Of a stretch of 38,282 nucleotides of DNA, positions 24,754 to 33,324 are shown in pieces (positions within the stretch are counted from its first letter, which is position 1; each line of letters opens with the position of its first letter). Location: contig JAEZCG010000021.1 in the NCBI GenBank assembly GCA_023430065.1, positions 1 to 38,282 on the forward strand, in the 5' to 3' direction. Origin of the DNA: Pseudomonadota bacterium. GTDB lineage: Bacteria; Pseudomonadota; Gammaproteobacteria; Burkholderiales; SHXO01. The translations under genes were made by a program, and so were the position numbers. The notes under the pieces are model-generated. The model saw only the letters and a list, made by a program, of their open reading frames with translations, made no database searches and was not told the DNA's origin.

Positions 24754-27099
24754 CTAGGCGACGTCCGGGTCGCCTCGCTGGACCAATTCCGCGCGCGTCA
24801 GCCCGAGCAGGCCGATCAACTCCTCGTGCAGTTCGAACCACACGGTATGGTAGCTGTCTGCCAGCACCCCCGCGACGTGGCTGTGATCGCCCGCGGCGAC
24901 GCGCGCCGGGGCGCGCTCCAGGCGCATGCCGTAGTGGGCCAGCCGCGGCGCCAGCGCTGCGAGCCGCTGCATCAGCCCTTTCGACTGGGCGTGCGTCCGG
25001 GCGAGATCCTCGAGCACCTGTGCATCGTATCCGGCGTCACCGTGATCGTTGCGTAGGCCGTCCTGCTTCACCTGCCATGCCGTCATGATGCGCTTGATCG
25101 CCGTGTTCAGCGGCAGGAATTCGTCGTAGAGCGATCGTATGGCGCTGGGGTCGAGGCGGCCGCGCTCCGTGGCAAGGAGTCGCTGCAGCCGTTCGCGCCC
25201 GCCGGGTGTCAGTCGCAGCGGCCGCGCCGGATCGCTGCACAAGCCCTGATCGAACAAGACTGCGCAGTGTGCCGCGACCGACGGCGCAGGCAGTGCAAGT
25301 GCCTCGGCGAGCATGGCGAGTCCGGGGCGACCCTTGAGGGCGATGAGACGCAGGAGCGTGAACTCGGCGTCATCTCCGCCGAGCGGCAAGTGTTCCTGGG
25401 GCGATGGCAATGCGCCGGGTGCGGCCGTGCCCAGCGCCAGGCAGGCGAGCAGGGCGGGCAGGCGATGGCGCACCACCAGCCCCTGCACGCCAGCCGCCAC
25501 GGCGGCATGGACGGCCTCGTCTGTCTCCAGCACTGTGCCTCGCAGCACGATGCCCGGGCGCAGGGCTGCACGCCAGCCGTCGTTCAGCGGGTCCAGGTCC
25601 ACCGTTTCCGGCGGGGCCTCCTGAGGCCGCAGCAGTTGCACGGAGACCAGTGGCAGTCCCCATTGGATGAGGGTGCGTACGTCAGCGCTCGAGCCCTCGT
25701 CGCTGCGGTCCACTGCCAGATCTCCACGCCAGATGCGGCCCGTCGCACCGTCCAGCGTCACCTGCGTACCGACGAGCGAACCCAGGCTGCCGGGACCGCA
25801 ACCCACCACGCAGGGGCGGCCCAGCTCGCGGCACACCACCGCGGCATGGGAAGTGGATCCGCCTTCCTCCGTCATCAGGCCCGCGGCGGCAAGGATACCG
25901 GGGAGATCCTCGGGGCTGGTGTTCGGGCGCGCGAGAATCGTCGCTTCGCCTCGGTGTGCGCGCGCTTCCGCTTCGGCCGGATCCATGACCACGAGACCGG
26001 TCGCCACGCCAGGACAGGCGGGCTCGCCGGACGCATCGGGCGAACGGGCTTCGGCAGACGGCAGCAACTGCAGCGAGGGCAGCTGGCGGACCTGCTCCGC
26101 AGTCAAGCGCCGCACTGCCTCCTCGCGCGACACGAGGCCCTCTTCAACGAACGCAACGGCGGCGCGCACGGCCGCCTGCGGTGAGCGCTTCGCCGTGCGC
26201 GTCTGCAGCAGCCACAGCCGCCCGGACTCCACGGTGTACTCGATGTCCTGGATGTCGCGTGCATCGCGCTCGAGCGTCGCTGCCGCCGCCATCAGCTGGG
26301 TGAACACATCAGGCATCTGCCTGCGCAGGGCTTTCACCGGAAGTGGTGTGCGTGCGCCCGACACCACGTCCTCGCCCTGGGCGCCTGGCAGCCACTCCCC
26401 CCACGCCGGCGGTTCACCGTCGATCGGACTGCGCGAGAACAGGACGCCCGTCCCCGAGCGAGCATCGGCATTGCCGAAGACCATCGCCTGGATGGTGACG
26501 GCGGTACCATCGTCGTCCGACAGGCCGCGGCGGCGGCGGTAGGCCTGGGCACGCGGGGAGTGCCAGGACCCGAACACGGCCGCAACCGCAGCGCGCAGCT
26601 GTACCCAGGGGTCCTCGGGAACCGCGTCCAGGCGCCCGGCCAGCACGACCTTTCGATATTGCTCGACGAACCGGCTGCGCGTATCGCGTGCATGTGCCGG
26701 GTTCGCGTGCTCGCGCGCGAGCGACGCCTCGACCGCATCGTTGATGCCCAGGTCGAGGACGGTGTCCATCATGCCGGGCATGCTGTGCGCAGCGCCGGAT
26801 CGGACCGACACGAGCAGCGGGCGATGCTGGGCTCCGAACTGGCGTCCGCTGCGTGCCTCGAGCGCGTGGACCTGAGCGACGACATGGGCCCACAGGCTGT
26901 CGTCGAGCACGTGGCCCTGCGCAAAGAACGCGCGACAGGCATGGGTGGTCACGGCAAAGGCGGGTGGCACGGGCAGGCCGAGTGCGGCCATCCGGTTCAC
27001 TCCCCACGCCTTCGAACCGAGCACGTCCTTGTCGAGGTGCGACCGGCCATCCAGTGCCACGACCAGGGGCGGCCTGCCCTCCGGGGCATCGCGTCTCAC
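24754..27099 (-). CDS. PPDK-like protein: ATP-grasp and phospho-His domains, no PEP barrel
   Basis: 781 residues from GTG 27099, with GGAGG 10 bases upstream. Residues 22-305 match the nucleotide-binding domain of pyruvate phosphate dikinase (KAWGVNRMAALGLPVPPAF, VSVRSGAAHSMPGMMDTVL, GTGVLFSRSP, ESGRLWLLQTRTAKR). Residues 355-460 form the swivelling phospho-histidine domain with His418 in EEGGSTSHAAVV. The PEP/pyruvate TIM barrel of true PPDK (about 350 residues) is absent. Instead residues 461-781 hold an unassigned region and a winged-helix-like stretch (about 578-645). It can plausibly take phosphate from ATP onto His418 but cannot make PEP itself. It starts 19 bp after the stop of the partner gene. 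M. tuberculosis PpdK is, from memory, similarly truncated. Confidence 0.85.
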   Translation of the reverse strand: MRRDAPEGRPPLVVALDGRSHLDKDVLGSKAWGVNRMAALGLPVPPAFAVTTHACRAFFAQGHVLDDSLWAHVVAQVHALEARSGRQFGAQHRPLLVSVRSGAAHSMPGMMDTVLDLGINDAVEASLAREHANPAHARDTRSRFVEQYRKVVLAGRLDAVPEDPWVQLRAAVAAVFGSWHSPRAQAYRRRRGLSDDDGTAVTIQAMVFGNADARSGTGVLFSRSPIDGEPPAWGEWLPGAQGEDVVSGARTPLPVKALRRQMPDVFTQLMAAAATLERDARDIQDIEYTVESGRLWLLQTRTAKRSPQAAVRAAVAFVEEGLVSREEAVRRLTAEQVRQLPSLQLLPSAEARSPDASGEPACPGVATGLVVMDPAEAEARAHRGEATILARPNTSPEDLPGILAAAGLMTEEGGSTSHAAVVCRELGRPCVVGCGPGSLGSLVGTQVTLDGATGRIWRGDLAVDRSDEGSSADVRTLIQWGLPLVSVQLLRPQEAPPETVDLDPLNDGWRAALRPGIVLRGTVLETDEAVHAAVAAGVQGLVVRHRLPALLACLALGTAAPGALPSPQEHLPLGGDDAEFTLLRLIALKGRPGLAMLAEALALPAPSVAAHCAVLFDQGLCSDPARPLRLTPGGRERLQRLLATERGRLDPSAIRSLYDEFLPLNTAIKRIMTAWQVKQDGLRNDHGDAGYDAQVLEDLARTHAQSKGLMQRLAALAPRLAHYGMRLERAPARVAAGDHSHVAGVLADSYHTVWFELHEELIGLLGLTRAELVQRGDPDVA

Positions 27100-27118
27100 G
27101 CCTGCGCACCCTCCACCA

Positions 27119-28855
27119 TCAATGAATCGTCACCACGCCCGAATGGCCGTTCACCGTGACGGTCGCGCCCTGGGCAATGCGCTGGGTGGCACCGAGGACC
27201 GATACCACTGCGGGAATGCCCAGTTCGCGTGCCACGATTGCCGCATGCGAGATGGTTGCGCCGGTTTCGACCACGACCGCGCCGGCCGTGAGGAACAGAG
27301 GTCCCCAGGACGAATCCGTGATCGGTGCGACGATGACCTCGCCCGGCTCCAGCTCGCTTTCCTCGTCGAGAGAGCGGATCACGCGGGCTCGTCCGGTGTG
27401 CAGCCCGGGCGATACGCCCATGCCGCTGAGCTGTTCGCGCCCCGACGCGGCACGACCCGCGGCCGTGGATTTGCGAGGAACGAAGGCGGATAGCGGCGGG
27501 GCCTGGTTCTCGAAGACGAACGGCGGCTCGCGCGAAATGAGATCGGCGAGCTGCGCGGCGCGCTCGGCGACAAGCCCGGCATGACTGGCGGGATCGGCGA
27601 GGAAGCCATCCAGTTCGTCGTCGTTGAGCAGCAGCACGTGATCCCACTGCCGGAGCTGGCCACGCTGCACCAAGCGCTGTCCGAGCGTGCGGATGACGTC
27701 GCGCATGTGGTCGATGATCAAGGTGCAGTGCATCTTGCTGCGCTCGCGCGCGGCGAGATAGTTGCCGGCCTGATGTGCGGCGGCGAGAAACTGGGACTGC
27801 GCCGCCGAGCCGGAGGGAAGACATGCCGCGATGCGCTCGATCGCCGCTGCCCGAAGGGCGCGCAGCCGGGCAGTGCGTAATGCCGGGTCCGCGCTATCGG
27901 GTGCCGTGCGCAGGCGGTCGAGCATGCGCAGAGCGATAGCCGGGTCGCTGCGATAGGTTGGCGAGCGGAAATCCCAAACGCTGGGACCGATGAATCCCCA
28001 GTCCTGCAGAAAGCGGCTCCACTGGGAAAGGAACAGCGCAACCGATGGATCGTGCCAGGCGTGCATGCGCTCGACCAAGGCGTCCACGCCGGCGTCGAAG
28101 GCCGCGGATACCGCGGGAATCGCACGCACCGTGCGAGACAGCCGCCACAATTCCAGAGAATGATCCGCCGAATCCACCTCGCCCACCGCCGCGGTGACCT
28201 GCGAGGTCAGTTCGGACGTTCCCGTGGCGGCCGCGGTCTGCGCGATGACGCTGGCGAGCACGTTCGCCCCGTAGGTATTGAGCACGTGCCGCTTGAATCC
28301 CAGTCGCACCTCGCCTGCCAGCGATCGAAAGTAGTCGAGCAGTTGGATGTCCGAAAGAATGCTCAGTTGGGGCTGCCGCGCAAGCAGGGCGTCCAAGCGG
28401 CCCCGGTCGGCGTCGGTCGTCGGCATGGCGTCGGTGGTGAACAGCATCTGCAGCCAGGTGGCCGCCGCGGCGCTACGGGCGGCGTTCTCGTCGCGGGGAT
28501 CGGGTCGGTATGGCGGAGCACCTGGGTAGTCCCCGAAGAACGATCTATCCATGGCCTCCACCGTCAGGCCCGGGATGCGCACGGCCATCACACGCGTGAC
28601 CGACATGTTGATGTAGATGTAGCCGCCGAAGCAGGCGACCACCTCGGGCTGTCCCGCCGGCCCGAAGTCATCGGGCGCGAACACGCCCATCTCGTAGAAG
28701 GCCTCCCGCCACCCAGGCTCGAACGCGTACCGCCCGAGCAGGCTCCAGGTCAGCGGCGAAGCCGCCTGGACGAAGACTTCGCCGACATTTCCGCGTGTCC
28801 AGACCGGATAGCGCGCGCTCGGCTCGTCATCGCACACCCAGATTTTCTGGCTCAT
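27119..28855 (-). CDS. PEP-utilising-enzyme-like protein: substrate-type domain plus phospho-His domain
   Basis: 578 residues from ATG 28855, with AGGGG 7 bases upstream; an upstream in-frame codon (28915) is less likely. The N-terminus reads MSQKIWVCDDEPSARYPVW and is followed by GGYIYINMSVTRVMAVRIPG, resembling the middle domain of rifampicin phosphotransferase and the large subunit of phenylphosphate synthase (family resemblance, not proven). Residues 477-578 are a swivelling domain, SGMGVSPGLHTGRARV to GATISHAAIVARELGIPA, with His537 as the predicted phospho-acceptor. No ATP-grasp domain is present, so it needs a phosphoryl donor, most simply the protein of the next gene. The substrate is unknown. 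Confidence 0.82.
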   Translation of the reverse strand: MSQKIWVCDDEPSARYPVWTRGNVGEVFVQAASPLTWSLLGRYAFEPGWREAFYEMGVFAPDDFGPAGQPEVVACFGGYIYINMSVTRVMAVRIPGLTVEAMDRSFFGDYPGAPPYRPDPRDENAARSAAAATWLQMLFTTDAMPTTDADRGRLDALLARQPQLSILSDIQLLDYFRSLAGEVRLGFKRHVLNTYGANVLASVIAQTAAATGTSELTSQVTAAVGEVDSADHSLELWRLSRTVRAIPAVSAAFDAGVDALVERMHAWHDPSVALFLSQWSRFLQDWGFIGPSVWDFRSPTYRSDPAIALRMLDRLRTAPDSADPALRTARLRALRAAAIERIAACLPSGSAAQSQFLAAAHQAGNYLAARERSKMHCTLIIDHMRDVIRTLGQRLVQRGQLRQWDHVLLLNDDELDGFLADPASHAGLVAERAAQLADLISREPPFVFENQAPPLSAFVPRKSTAAGRAASGREQLSGMGVSPGLHTGRARVIRSLDEESELEPGEVIVAPITDSSWGPLFLTAGAVVVETGATISHAAIVARELGIPAVVSVLGATQRIAQGATVTVNGHSGVVTIH

Positions 28856-29008
28856 CGGAGACCCCTCTGGTCCGGTCCCGGCGCATGCTGCCGGATGCAG
28901 GCATGATGCGCGCAAGCGCCCACTGTAGCTTGATCGGCGTCAACTCGACACGGCGCAGCGCGCACTTCAATCCAAGCTGTAGTAGTTTCCACTGCTGAAG
29001 GAGAGCCG

Positions 29009-30388
29009 ATGACGGCCGAGACAGGGATGAGCCTGCGATTCCTGGGTGCGACGGGCACCGTGACCGGGTCGAAGTATCTGCTGAGCGGTTACGGGCGGCG
29101 GATCCTGGTCGACTGCGGCCTGTTCCAGGGTTTCAAGCAGCTGCGTCTGCGCAACTGGGCGCAGTTACCCGTCGATCCCGCAGGGATCGACGCGGTCATC
29201 TTGACGCACGCGCACCTCGACCACAGCGGCTACCTTCCGCTGCTGGCCTGCAACGGCTTCCGCGGCCCGGTCTACTGCACGCCGGCGACACGGGATCTGT
29301 GCGGCATCCTGCTGCCCGACAGCGGCTACCTGCAGGAGGAGGATGCGCGCTACGCGAACAAGCGCGGCTTTTCGAAGCACAAGCCCGCGTTGCCGCTATA
29401 CACGGAAGCCGATGCGCGGCGCAGCCTGGAACTGCTGCAGACGGTCAACTACCACCAGCACGTGGACCTGGGCCAGGGCCTGGGTTTCGAGTTCCGCCGC
29501 GCCGGACACATCATCGGTGCGGCGATGGTGCGGCTGCGCGCACCGCGCGGCGAGATGCTCTTCAGCGGGGATCTCGGCAGGCCGCGCGACGACGTCATGC
29601 GGCCGCCCGAGCGCGGCCATCACGCGGACGTCCTCGTGCTGGAATCGACGTACGGGGATCGCGAGCACAGCGCGGAGGATGCGGGCGACGCGCTGGCTGC
29701 GATCGTGCACCGCACGAGCGCACGTGGTGGAATCGTGCTGGTCCCGGCCTTCGCCGTAGGCCGCACGCAGACCCTTCTCCATCTGATCTGGAAGCTGAAG
29801 TCGACTGGGCGCATCCCGGACCTGCCGGTGTTCCTGAACAGCCCGATGGCGGTGGACGCCACGCGCATCTTTCAGGCGCACCTGGGGGAGCATCGCCTGT
29901 CCCCGCAGGAGTGCGAGGCCACCTGTCACGTTGCGCGCTTCGTGAACTCGATCGAGGAGTCGATCGCGCTCAATTCGCTGCGCGAGCCTGCGATCATCGT
30001 GGCAGCCAGTGGCATGGCCACCGGCGGCAGGGTCTTGCATCATCTCAAGGCGCTTGCGCCCGATGCGCGCAACACCATCCTGTTCTCGGGCTACCAGGCG
30101 GGCGGCACGCGCGGCGCGAACCTGTTGTCGGGCGCACGCACCGTGCGTATTCACGGTCAGGACATCGCGGTCAACGCGCAAGTGGACATGCTGGACATGC
30201 TCTCCGCGCACGCCGACGCATCCGAGACGCTGGAATGGCTGGGCAGCTTCGAGCACGCCCCGGGCAAAGTCTTCATCACCCATGGAGAGCCTGCCGCCGC
30301 CGATGCGCTGCGCCAGCGTATCGAGCGCGCCCGGGGCTGGATCTGCGAGGTGCCGGACTACCTCGAGGAGGTCGCGCTGCCGCTGTAA
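29009..30388 (+). CDS. Metallo-beta-lactamase/beta-CASP RNA-processing-type hydrolase
   Basis: 459 residues from ATG 29009, with AAGGAG 6 bases upstream. The zinc motif THAHLDHSG provides His67, His69, Asp71 and His72; AGHIIGAAMV and FSGDLGRP supply the later ligands. The beta-CASP insert (VPAFAVGRTQTLLHLIWKL to VAASGMATGGRVLHHLK) and the C-terminal RMMBL part (VDMLDMLSAHADASETLEWL, FITHGEP) complete the CPSF-73/YsH-type architecture. Such proteins are predicted RNA exo- or endonucleases; bacterial members of this subgroup are poorly studied. Divergent from the dikinase pair; the 3' end overlaps the convergent cupin gene by 31 bp. Confidence 0.92.
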   Translation: MTAETGMSLRFLGATGTVTGSKYLLSGYGRRILVDCGLFQGFKQLRLRNWAQLPVDPAGIDAVILTHAHLDHSGYLPLLACNGFRGPVYCTPATRDLCGILLPDSGYLQEEDARYANKRGFSKHKPALPLYTEADARRSLELLQTVNYHQHVDLGQGLGFEFRRAGHIIGAAMVRLRAPRGEMLFSGDLGRPRDDVMRPPERGHHADVLVLESTYGDREHSAEDAGDALAAIVHRTSARGGIVLVPAFAVGRTQTLLHLIWKLKSTGRIPDLPVFLNSPMAVDATRIFQAHLGEHRLSPQECEATCHVARFVNSIEESIALNSLREPAIIVAASGMATGGRVLHHLKALAPDARNTILFSGYQAGGTRGANLLSGARTVRIHGQDIAVNAQVDMLDMLSAHADASETLEWLGSFEHAPGKVFITHGEPAAADALRQRIERARGWICEVPDYLEEVALPL

Positions 30389-30864
30389 CCGGGCGAGTCG
30401 AACATCGCCTGTTCCCGTCGCAACCGGGCATCGCCCCACGCAGCTTCCCAGTCGTTGCCGGTGAAGTCGCGCACGCTGCCGTCGGGATCGAAGAAGCGAT
30501 TGGGGATCTGGAACATTCCCAGGATGAGCGCCCCTGCCGGCCCCGCCCATGCCTCGTGTCGGCTGCCGGCGGGGCGCCAGACGAAGTCTCCGGTTGCGCA
30601 TTCGCCTTCGGGGCACACCAGGCTGCCTTCGAGCACGAACGTCTGTTCGATCTGCACATGCTCGTGATCGGGTAGCCGCGCGCCGGGCGCCATGCGCATC
30701 AGCATGGTGAGCAGCCCGCTGTCGCGCTCGAGCAGCAGGACCTTGGACTCGCAGCCGGGATAGCGCGCACTGGCGATCCACGGCAAGGCAGCGACGTCGA
30801 CGAAGCGCGAGGCAAGTGCAGGCAGCGCTGCGTGCGCGGGGATGTTGGGTGTGACGGCGCTCAT
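30358..30864 (-). CDS. Cupin-domain protein (ChrR-like)
   Basis: 168 residues from ATG 30862-30864, with GGGAG 8 bases upstream. A single cupin barrel with the metal motif HEHVQIE (His67, His69, Glu73) and second-motif His103 (GSRHEAW). The sequence LLERDSGLLTMLMRMAPGARLPDHEH is typical of ChrR-type cupins. Those are zinc anti-sigma domains or small dioxygenase-like proteins, but the N-terminal anti-sigma part is missing and no sigma factor gene is adjacent, so an enzymatic or binding role is more likely. It lies 70 bp downstream of the hydrolase gene on the same strand. Confidence 0.83.
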   Translation of the reverse strand: MSAVTPNIPAHAALPALASRFVDVAALPWIASARYPGCESKVLLLERDSGLLTMLMRMAPGARLPDHEHVQIEQTFVLEGSLVCPEGECATGDFVWRPAGSRHEAWAGPAGALILGMFQIPNRFFDPDGSVRDFTGNDWEAAWGDARLRREQAMFDSPGYSGSATSSR

Positions 30865-30934
30865 CGTTCGGCTCCCACGGATGCGGCGATGGTGTCGATG
30901 GTTCGGGTGGATTCGCGGTTTCGCACGCTGCGCA

Positions 30935-31801
30935 TCAGGGGGAGCGATCGAACAAGCGCAGAAGCTGCTGCGCGAGCGCGTGCGGCTGCTCTTCCGGGAT
31001 GAAATGTCCGGACTCGTCGATCACCACGCCCTCGACGTCAGTGGCAATTTCACGCAGCGACAGTTCCGGTTCCCGTGCGCGCCCGCGCGCCTCGGTGCGG
31101 CCACCGCCCACGGCCAGCACCGGCATACGCAGGCGGAAGCCCAACTCGAACAGGGCGCGGTTGTCGGCGATGATGCGCGGGATGTTGCGGTACAGGGCGA
31201 AGCCGGCGCGCATCGCCCCGGGTTGCATGTACGTGCGTACGTATTCGTCGATGTCCGCCTCGTCGATGGCGCCCGGCTGCCAGGAGAACTCGCGATAGAA
31301 CCACTGCAGGTACTCGCGTTCGCGTCCGGCGATCAGGGCCTCGGGCAGGTCGGGCGTCATGTGGAAGGCATGGTGCCAGCGCCGGCCGCCCTGCGACAGG
31401 TCGGGGCCGATGCCCGGGACGGTGACGTCTAGGATCGCGAGCGAGCGCACTGCCTGCGGGTGCCGGCAGGCGAGCGCGAAGGCGGTCGGCCCGCCCCAGT
31501 CGTGTCCCGCCAGGTGAAAGCGGGAAATGCCGAGGTGCTCGATCACCAGTTCCCCCACGTCCGCGCCCAGCGTCTGGCTGTCGTAGCCCTCGAGCGGACG
31601 GCTGGAGTCCCCGAGGCCGCGCAGGTCGGGGGCAATGACACGGTGTCGGGCGGCCAGGAGCGGAATCACCCGGCGCCACGCGTGCCACGTCTGCGGCCAG
31701 CCATGCAGCAGGACGACGGGATCTCCCGTGCCGGCGGTGACGTAATGCATGACCAGCCCGGACAGGCGTGCGTGCGCATGCGTGACAGTGAACTCGGCCA
31801 A
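30935..31801 (-). CDS. Alpha/beta hydrolase, epoxide hydrolase/haloacetate dehalogenase-like
   Basis: 288 residues from TTG 31801, chosen for the strong GGGAGGG about 6 bases upstream; the longer frame to 31960 is Ala/Arg-rich and unlikely. HGWPQTWHAW (33-42), DLRGLGDSSRP and the nucleophile elbow AGHDWGG with Asp101 mark the Asp-nucleophile branch. DESGHFIPEEQP supplies the catalytic His. Epoxide hydrolases and fluoroacetate/haloacetate dehalogenases share this pattern, and the choice between them cannot be made by eye. Divergent from the MFS transporter gene, which may handle a related organic acid (inference). Confidence 0.86.
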   Translation of the reverse strand: MAEFTVTHAHARLSGLVMHYVTAGTGDPVVLLHGWPQTWHAWRRVIPLLAARHRVIAPDLRGLGDSSRPLEGYDSQTLGADVGELVIEHLGISRFHLAGHDWGGPTAFALACRHPQAVRSLAILDVTVPGIGPDLSQGGRRWHHAFHMTPDLPEALIAGREREYLQWFYREFSWQPGAIDEADIDEYVRTYMQPGAMRAGFALYRNIPRIIADNRALFELGFRLRMPVLAVGGGRTEARGRAREPELSLREIATDVEGVVIDESGHFIPEEQPHALAQQLLRLFDRSP

Positions 31802-32022
31802 CCGGGTCCCTCCCTGGACTGCAGGGCAAGTGTAGCAGCGCGGCAGGTGCGCGCCGGATGCACGAGGCGGCCAGCGCGGCGCCAGTGCACTGGCAGCCCG
31901 GTGCAGGATTGGGTAGTGTGCGAGGCGTTCGGCGCCCGTCGCCGATCCACAACGAGACAATGCACCGGACCGCGCCCTCCACGGGTCGGGGGGGTTCGCC
32001 AGGCCGAAGGGGGAGGATGGTC

Positions 32023-33321
32023 ATGAACGACGTCGGTACGGGCACGGCGGCGCTGGAGCGGCGCACGATACGCAAGGTGTCGTGGCGGTTGCTGCCCTTG
32101 ATCGTCGTGAGCTACCTGATCGCCTACATCGACCGCACCAACGTCGCCTTCGCCGCGCTGACGATGAACCAGGACGTCGGCCTGAGCAGCTTCGTCTACG
32201 GTCTGGGTGCGGGCATCTTCTTCATCGGCTATGCGCTGTTCGAGGTGCCGAGCAACATCGTCCTGGAGCGGGTCGGGGCGCGTCGCTGGATCGCACGCAT
32301 CATGTTCACCTGGGGAATCGTCTCGGGGATGATGGCGCTGGTCGAGGGGCCGGTGAGCTTTCTGGTGCTGCGCTTCCTGCTCGGCGTGGCCGAAGCCGGA
32401 TTCTTCCCGGGCATCATCTACTACCTGAGCTGCTGGTTCCCTGCGGCCTACCGGGCGCGCGTGATCTCGACCCTGTTCATCGCCGTGCCGCTGTCGAACG
32501 CGGTCGCGTCGCTGGTCTCCGGCGCGATCCTCGAGATGGATGGCATCCTCGGACTGCGAGGCTGGCAGTGGCTATTCATCCTCGAGGCCATGCCGGCGGT
32601 GCTGCTCTCGCTGGTCGTACTGCGAAACATGACCGACCGGCCCGCCGATGCGGGGTGGCTGCGCTCCGACGAACGGACCTGGCTGCAGGCCACCCTGCGT
32701 GCGGAGCGGACCCGCGTCGAAGGTCACGGCGGCACCCGCACGATCTGGCAGGCGCTCACCGACCGGCGCGTGCTCGCGCTGTCGGCGATCTATCTCTTCA
32801 GCGTCACCGCCGGGTACGGCATAACGTTCTTCCTGCCCCAGATCATCAAGCAGCTCGGACACTCGAATCTGATGACCGGCGTGCTGACTGCCATCCCCTA
32901 CACCGTGGGCGTGATCGGTTTGCTGGCCTGGGGACATTCCTCGGACAGGAACAACGAGCGGCGCTGGCACCTCATTGCCGCCCTCACGGTCTCCGCACTC
33001 GGTCTGATCGGCCTCGCGTGGGTGGGCGCCTCGTACTGGGCGCTGCTGGCCATGTCCGTCGTGGCGGTCGGGGCCTACGGTTCGCGGCCCTCGTTCTGGC
33101 CGCTGCCTTCCATGTTTCTCACCGGGGCTGCGGCCGCGAGCGGAATCGCTCTCATCAACTCACTGGGCAACCTCGGCGGCTATGTGGGCCCCTTCATCGT
33201 CGGCTGGCTCAGGCAGAGCAGCGGCGGCTTCGACCTCGCGCTCTATTTTCTCGCGGCCTGCGCCTCGCTCTCGGCCATCGTGACCTACCTGACCACCCGT
33301 AGCTTCGTCGCCCACAAGTAG
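32023..33321 (+). CDS. MFS transporter, anion:cation symporter (ACS) family
   Basis: 432 residues from ATG 32023, 7 bases after a GGGGGAGG; ATG 32017 sits too close to that site. Twelve hydrophobic helices are evident. The ACS signatures are IAYIDRTNVAFAAL in helix 1, GIFFIGYALFEVPSNI, and FLLGVAEAGFFPGIIYYLSCWFP, with a long central loop near 195-235. Family members import organic anions such as tartrate, phthalate, glucarate or 4-hydroxyphenylacetate with protons. The substrate cannot be told from sequence. The PLD-family gene starts only 3 bp after the stop, so they are likely cotranscribed. Confidence 0.91.
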   Translation: MNDVGTGTAALERRTIRKVSWRLLPLIVVSYLIAYIDRTNVAFAALTMNQDVGLSSFVYGLGAGIFFIGYALFEVPSNIVLERVGARRWIARIMFTWGIVSGMMALVEGPVSFLVLRFLLGVAEAGFFPGIIYYLSCWFPAAYRARVISTLFIAVPLSNAVASLVSGAILEMDGILGLRGWQWLFILEAMPAVLLSLVVLRNMTDRPADAGWLRSDERTWLQATLRAERTRVEGHGGTRTIWQALTDRRVLALSAIYLFSVTAGYGITFFLPQIIKQLGHSNLMTGVLTAIPYTVGVIGLLAWGHSSDRNNERRWHLIAALTVSALGLIGLAWVGASYWALLAMSVVAVGAYGSRPSFWPLPSMFLTGAAAASGIALINSLGNLGGYVGPFIVGWLRQSSGGFDLALYFLAACASLSAIVTYLTTRSFVAHK

Positions 33322-33324
33322 CGC

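Noticed and set aside
24754..27099. Calling this gene pyruvate phosphate dikinase (ppdK)
   Set aside because: The PEP/pyruvate-binding barrel needed for that reaction is absent.
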